Shown: piece after piece, positions 59,950-64,000 of the stretch | Layout: every line of letters begins with the position of its first letter | Numbering within the stretch: position 1 is the first letter of the stretch | Assembly (NCBI GenBank): GCA_900766245.1 | Contig: CAAFUR010000035.1 | Location: forward strand, 1-64,000 | Reading direction: 5' to 3' | DNA: 64,000 bases | From: Veillonellaceae bacterium | GTDB taxonomy: Bacteria; Bacillota; Negativicutes; Veillonellales; Veillonellaceae | Notes under the pieces: generated by a model | Told to the model about the DNA's origin: nothing | The model's input: the letters and a program-made list of their open reading frames with translations, nothing else | Database searches by the model: none | Position numbers and translations under genes: made by a program

Positions 59950-60837
59950 CTACGCTTTAAGATTCATAACAGAATCGATGTCTAGTTCTTGTAAATAGGT
60001 TTTGAAAGCCTCTGCCAACTGTGGGTTTCGCAAGCCGTATTCTACGGTGGCTTTTAAATAGCCTAAGCGATCACCTATATCATAGCGTACCCCTTCATAG
60101 GAATAGGCTAAAATTTTTGATGAAAGTCTCGCAATGGCATCGGTCAACTGAATTTCATTACCCGCTCCTTGAGGAGTTTTTTCTAACTCGTCAAATATGT
60201 CTGGTGTCAAAATATAACGACCTAATACGGCCAAGTTCGATGGAGCATATTCAAGTGGTGGTTTCTCCACTAGCCCAGCTACTTCGTACACATTCGGTTC
60301 AATTTCATGTCCTGACACAATACCATAGGAGCTAACTTTTTCTGGAGCTACAAATTGAGTTCCTAAAATCGTCACCCCATCATGGGCGTAATGACAATCA
60401 ATGAGCTGTTTCAAACATGGCCTTTGTGGGTTATACACCACATCATCTCCCAAGAGAACAGCAAATGGCTCATCCCCTATGAAAGACTTTGCACAGTAAA
60501 TCGCATCACCTAAGCCACGGGCCGTTTTCTGACGAATGTAATGAACTTTAATATTCGCCAAGTTTCTCACCATCTCTAGATGCTGTTGCTTACCTTGTTG
60601 TTGCAATAATTGCTCCAACTCCACGCTAGTATCAAAATGATCTTCAATAGCACGCTTATTGCGCCCCGTAATAATTAGAATATCCTCAATACCGGAATCA
60701 ATGGCTTCTTGCACAATGTATTGTATAGTTGGTGTATCCACGATAGGCAACATCTCTTTCGGTTGTGCCTTAGTGGCTGGTAAAAAGCGTGTTCCAAAAC
60801 CTGCGGCTGGAATGACTGCTTTTCTAACTTTTTTCAT
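59950..60837 (-). CDS. galU: UTP-glucose-1-phosphate uridylyltransferase
   Basis: A 295-residue nucleotidyltransferase that makes UDP-glucose for envelope polysaccharides. The signature IPAAGFGTRFLPATKAQPKEM near residue 10, VQEAIDSGIEDILIITGR, the metal aspartate in VLLGDDVV, and LVEKPPLEYAPSNLAVLGRYIL are clear. It lies 14 bp after the LptD-like gene, consistent with use in lipopolysaccharide or capsule synthesis. Confidence 0.96.
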   Translation of the reverse strand: MKKVRKAVIPAAGFGTRFLPATKAQPKEMLPIVDTPTIQYIVQEAIDSGIEDILIITGRNKRAIEDHFDTSVELEQLLQQQGKQQHLEMVRNLANIKVHYIRQKTARGLGDAIYCAKSFIGDEPFAVLLGDDVVYNPQRPCLKQLIDCHYAHDGVTILGTQFVAPEKVSSYGIVSGHEIEPNVYEVAGLVEKPPLEYAPSNLAVLGRYILTPDIFDELEKTPQGAGNEIQLTDAIARLSSKILAYSYEGVRYDIGDRLGYLKATVEYGLRNPQLAEAFKTYLQELDIDSVMNLKA

Positions 60838-60851
60838 GGCGTCCCCTTAGA

Positions 60852-62417
60852 TTAAAAATCTTTCGCTACCAATGTATATTCCCATTTCTTTTGTTTTGTA
60901 CGATATGTTAAGGATCCTTCAAAGGAATGCAAATCTCTATGCCATGTCAAATCTACATAGCGTAATTCATGAGTTTGCAAGTCTCGTTGCATTTGTACAC
61001 TAAAACGATCTAATCGTGTAGCTTGGACACTTAGGCCATAGTACAAATTATACTTCACATCGATTTGGTCAAATGGATATGGAGAATCTGCTGAAACCGA
61101 TACATTACTTTGACGATATCCAGCCCATGCATCCACTCTTGGCCCTAATTTTGTAGTCGCTCCTACGCCCCAATATGGCATAGATCGTACGGATGAATCA
61201 TATCCATAATAGTCCCGTTGGTAACCACCATAGAATTTTACCTCTGTGTTTGGTCCAATATGAACAGGATCATGAGAGAGTTCTCCAAAATACTTAGCAT
61301 GAGAGCCTTTGATATGACCTTCCACCCATCTACCATAGCTAGCACCGCCACGAATTGTAAATGGCGTAGTACCTATATGATAGGCATGTGTATCTATGGA
61401 CAGTTCAGGTTTCTTTTCTACCCATACCTTTTTAGCATTTAGTGTAGCTGATTCACGACTGTATGCAATCTTTGCTTCACCCCATGGCAAGAACTGTACA
61501 TACCCAAAAGACGGTTTAAATCCAATATTGGTGCCCCATGTATAATGCAAGAACAGCTCTCCATGCTTAGATACAGGATAGTCAATCTTACCATTTAAGC
61601 TCAATCCGTCAGAAGAATTGTATTTCGGTCTTGGCACAAAGGAAAATACACTGACTTGTCCTTGTTTATCTTGGCGCAAAGACACGGTATATTTTTTTAC
61701 AGAAATAATTCGTTTATTTTTAATATAAAAGCTTGCATTATGAATGACTGCTTTATCGCCAGGGAATACTTCAATATAATCCCCTTCCACACGATAATCA
61801 GGTGCCCCTTTGAAAGCGATGGCATGTTTTGTCGTTAACCAACCTTTTTCAATGCGCCCTGTTTTACCATCAAAGTCGCCTACTTCAGCTTTCACCCAAT
61901 AGGGGTCTGCATAGCCAAATACGTCCTTTGTATGCGCTTCACCAGTAGTCGCATTGTAAGTAATATGAGAACCTGTTAAGTCTTTTGTGTCCCCTTTATC
62001 TTCTAAAAAGCGATAGTCCGATGCACTTTCATATTGTTGGGTTTTCGTATTGCCTTCTATTTTTTGCGATAATAGTTGCTGATTTCCTCGTTCTACTTCT
62101 ACAGAACCATTGGCCCATACACGACCAGTTGTATCATTATAATACATTTTATCTGCATCAATACGAACAGGTACAGCTGGCTTCTGTACCTCTTGTTTTC
62201 CTTTAAGAACTACCGGCTTCACCTGCAAATTCGGTGCGTACTTTGTATCCGTAGATACAGTGGAACCCATAGGAGTTTGCACATACTGAACCGCAACTAC
62301 TTGAGGCTCCGGTTCAAATACTGGAGCTGTAGTATCTACTGTTTGTGCATGGCTTTGTGTACACGCCAATGCCGTCAAAATAGCAGCGGCTGTTACAGAA
62401 TATCGTTTCATGCCCAT
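60852..62417 (-). CDS. LptD/OstA-like outer-membrane protein
   Basis: A 521-residue exported protein. A signal peptide (residues 1-25, ending SHAQ) is followed by an OstA/LptA-like beta-jellyroll (about residues 85-210: IDADKMYYNDTTGRVWANGSVEV, then GNTKTQQYESA and DLTGSHITYNATTGEAHTKDVFGY) and a barrel-like C-terminus with many aromatic beta strands ending YTLVAKDF. That is LptD architecture, the protein that inserts lipopolysaccharide in the outer membrane, though it is shorter than proteobacterial LptD (about 780). It is in an envelope cluster with galU and two exported proteins. Confidence 0.75.
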   Translation of the reverse strand: MGMKRYSVTAAAILTALACTQSHAQTVDTTAPVFEPEPQVVAVQYVQTPMGSTVSTDTKYAPNLQVKPVVLKGKQEVQKPAVPVRIDADKMYYNDTTGRVWANGSVEVERGNQQLLSQKIEGNTKTQQYESASDYRFLEDKGDTKDLTGSHITYNATTGEAHTKDVFGYADPYWVKAEVGDFDGKTGRIEKGWLTTKHAIAFKGAPDYRVEGDYIEVFPGDKAVIHNASFYIKNKRIISVKKYTVSLRQDKQGQVSVFSFVPRPKYNSSDGLSLNGKIDYPVSKHGELFLHYTWGTNIGFKPSFGYVQFLPWGEAKIAYSRESATLNAKKVWVEKKPELSIDTHAYHIGTTPFTIRGGASYGRWVEGHIKGSHAKYFGELSHDPVHIGPNTEVKFYGGYQRDYYGYDSSVRSMPYWGVGATTKLGPRVDAWAGYRQSNVSVSADSPYPFDQIDVKYNLYYGLSVQATRLDRFSVQMQRDLQTHELRYVDLTWHRDLHSFEGSLTYRTKQKKWEYTLVAKDF

Positions 62418-62420
62418 CTC

Positions 62421-63500
62421 CTAGTCTTTCTCACGTTTTACAATGATGACAGGTTTTTCTGTTAAAGAATCATCTGGCACTACTTGTACTGGTTCTGCTT
62501 TTGCTTTTACAGCTGGCGCTTGTGTAGCAACTGGCTCTGCTGCTTTCGGTGCTACCACAGGTTCTACAGGAGCTTTAGGAGCTATACCAGTATCCACACC
62601 ATGTATTTCTATACCAGAAATTGTAACAGAAGATTCCGGTTGCACGTATACAAGCGTTCCTACTGGCAAATCAATGGATTTTCCTTTGACAAAGAAGCCA
62701 CCTACAAGTCCTACTGGTCCCAACAATACAGCTCCTGCTACAGAGGCGCCAGCAGCTTTTAATTCGCCTTTTGTTTTCGCTTTTGCTTCTTCCCCTTGGA
62801 TAGCTGTAAAGATGGTTCCGTCGATACCTTGTAATTGATCAAAGACAATGTTCAATTTAGCATTACGACCAAAGGAGCGAGCTTTTGTAATTTCTGTAAT
62901 ATGACCAGTTCCTACTGTTCCTTTAGGAATCAACAAAGTTTCTCCATCCATTACATCTTCAGCTACTTTGACATGTACCACATCATCTTTTACATTTTTT
63001 TGAGATGTCACAGGTTCTGTCAATTCTAGAGTAAATACTTGATCTGCTCCAATTGTACCCGTCTTAGTTTTCAAGGCCACTTGTGTACCAAAGATAGATT
63101 GTTTTAGTTTTTGTACACGACTTTGTAAGGAGCCTTTTGTTTCTAGTCCGTTCACACTGCGTTCCATTTCCCCAATGCGTTCTACAAGAGATCCACTATG
63201 AACTTCATCAAAATACATCCATTCCAAAGCATTCACTTCTTGATGCAATGTTACCTTTGTACCTTGCCCTTCTACAGACTTGTATAAAGATTCCACTTGA
63301 CCAGTAATACTGCCTTGTTGTTTAGCTCCCAAAATAGTATCTTGCAATTGATGCACTCGATCTGTTAAGGCCCCTACTTGCACTTTACCATATACAGTAC
63401 TTTCTAAGGCTTCTGTTTTTTCTAAAACAGTGTCTGGTGCAGCCCATACACTTGTTGTTAAAAGAGCGAATGCGGCTCCCAATACAGCAGAACGTTTCAT
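62421..63500 (-). CDS. Exported protein with five 20-residue repeats
   Basis: A 359-residue protein with a signal peptide (residues 1-21, TSVWAAP). From about residue 43 there are five consecutive units of exactly 20 residues, starting GALTDRVHQL, GSITGQVESL, VTLHQEVNAL, GSLVERIGEM and GSLQSRVQKL, each with G-S-L/I at the start and a hydrophobic heptad-like run, as in a short coiled-coil or solenoid. A beta-rich middle domain follows with a glycine-rich hydrophobic stretch (GASVAGAVLLGPVGLVGGFF, about residue 250). The C-terminus is a Pro/Ala/Val/Lys-rich tail (PKAPVEPVVAPKAAEPVA). Family not recognised. It lies 3 bp before the LptD-like gene, so an envelope role is likely. Confidence 0.8.
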   Translation of the reverse strand: MKRSAVLGAAFALLTTSVWAAPDTVLEKTEALESTVYGKVQVGALTDRVHQLQDTILGAKQQGSITGQVESLYKSVEGQGTKVTLHQEVNALEWMYFDEVHSGSLVERIGEMERSVNGLETKGSLQSRVQKLKQSIFGTQVALKTKTGTIGADQVFTLELTEPVTSQKNVKDDVVHVKVAEDVMDGETLLIPKGTVGTGHITEITKARSFGRNAKLNIVFDQLQGIDGTIFTAIQGEEAKAKTKGELKAAGASVAGAVLLGPVGLVGGFFVKGKSIDLPVGTLVYVQPESSVTISGIEIHGVDTGIAPKAPVEPVVAPKAAEPVATQAPAVKAKAEPVQVVPDDSLTEKPVIIVKREKD

Positions 63501-63530
63501 AGTATCTCCTCATCTCTACTAACACATAGA

Positions 63531-63552
63531 TAGCACGGGCAAGCCCGTGCTA
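63531..63552. repeat. Perfect hairpin between the two last envelope genes
   Basis: TAGCACGGGC-AA-GCCCGTGCTA, a 10-bp perfect inverted repeat without a T-run, 5 bp after the last gene's stop. It may limit read-through or stabilise mRNA. Confidence 0.55.
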
Positions 63553-63557
63553 ATCCA

Positions 63558-64000
63558 TTAAATCTTCAAATCTATAATTGCCGATACACCGACCCCTTGA
63601 ATGCGATTGGCACTCGTTGGATTTGTGCTATCAATCGGTACTAGTCCTTTTACGCGAGCTACGGAATTAAAACTAGCCTCTATTTGCGCTACTGCCTCAA
63701 CACGTTCCACTTCACTGCTAGGTCCTGTTACCTGTGCCGCACCAATGTGTCCACCTTTCCCAAGACTCACAATAGGAACTACTTTTGTTGAATAGGTAGT
63801 ACTCAAATTATTTTGCTTTAATAAACTGTTCAAGAAGTTATTGATGGAGTCACCGTATTTATCTACTAGAAAGCCCACGCCTCCTACTTTCAATACGCCT
63901 CCTACTAGACTCCCTAAATTAAATGCCTGTGCTTGTTGAACTCCAACAACACCTACAGTGGCTACCGAGAATGCTACCATAGCAGCTACGATTTGTTTTT
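63558..64000 (-). CDS. Exported protein of unknown function, 5' end outside the window
   Basis: The frame is open to the right edge, and the visible N-terminal part KQIVAAMVAFSVATVGVV followed by GVQQAQAF is the body of a signal peptide whose start codon lies beyond 64000. An internal ATG at 63978-63980 would give 140 residues but would cut the signal peptide. The mature part is rich in small residues and beta-prone (SLVGGVLKVGGVGFLVDKYG, then SLGKGGHIGAAQVTG). It ends GVSAIIDLKI. No family is recognised. It is upstream of, and probably co-transcribed with, the repeat protein, LptD-like and galU genes. Confidence 0.7.
   Translation of the reverse strand, partial: KQIVAAMVAFSVATVGVVGVQQAQAFNLGSLVGGVLKVGGVGFLVDKYGDSINNFLNSLLKQNNLSTTYSTKVVPIVSLGKGGHIGAAQVTGPSSEVERVEAVAQIEASFNSVARVKGLVPIDSTNPTSANRIQGVGVSAIIDLKI

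Noticed and set aside
1..64000. CRISPR arrays, insertion sequences, prophage genes
   Set aside because: No regularly spaced repeats, transposase or phage structural genes were seen; the only mobile-element hint is the 25-bp direct repeat pair.

Overview
The window looks like a chromosome segment of a Veillonella-type bacterium (class Negativicutes): AT-rich, with Firmicutes-style housekeeping genes (PerR, FapR, FabK, SMC, UvrBAC) next to diderm genes (two TonB-dependent receptors, an autotransporter, an LptD/OstA-like protein). The species is inferred from this mixture, not from a marker gene. There is no prophage, CRISPR array or insertion sequence.

Layout. 1-427: tRNA-His, -Gln and -Lys on the minus strand behind a strong promoter, followed by a boxA-like sequence, so an rRNA operon probably lies just left of the window. 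704-12995 (all minus): RclA-like oxidoreductase; a gloA-tcdA-cyclophilin-C39-like-speE operon; an nfo-sbcD-sbcC DNA-repair operon; a PerR-type regulator; a DEAD-box helicase. 13222-16235: tRNA-Arg, a tyrosine phosphatase and an autotransporter, the last two bracketed by a 25-bp direct repeat. 16567-22762 (plus): a complete chorismate pathway block, aroF-aroB-aroA-aroC-aroE/K, behind a transcription attenuator whose leader peptide reads Phe-Phe-Trp-Phe-Phe. 23141-24511: a CycA-like amino acid permease.

24518-25185 is the most unusual part: an unannotated 26-residue hydrophobic peptide gene facing a convergent small RNA, arranged like a type I toxin-antitoxin locus, followed by a 215-bp nested inverted repeat. 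25186-32053 (minus): uvrB-uvrA-uvrC. 32262-46985 (minus): a 14-gene run starting with fapR and an apparent FapR operator, then plsX-fabH-fabK-fabD-fabG-acpP-NMO-fabF, rnc, a radical SAM gene, smc, ftsY and a hypothetical gene. It couples lipid synthesis to RNA processing, chromosome condensation and membrane targeting. 47089-53154: a barrel-less paralogue of the autotransporter passenger and two tandem TonB receptors. 53298-64000: rpsO, a TrpXYZ-like ABC transporter, a pckA-like gene with brnQ, and galU followed by envelope genes (LptD-like, a protein with 20-residue repeats, and a secreted protein cut by the window edge).

All calls come from reading the sequence. Family assignments rest on motifs and remembered homologues; no search was run.
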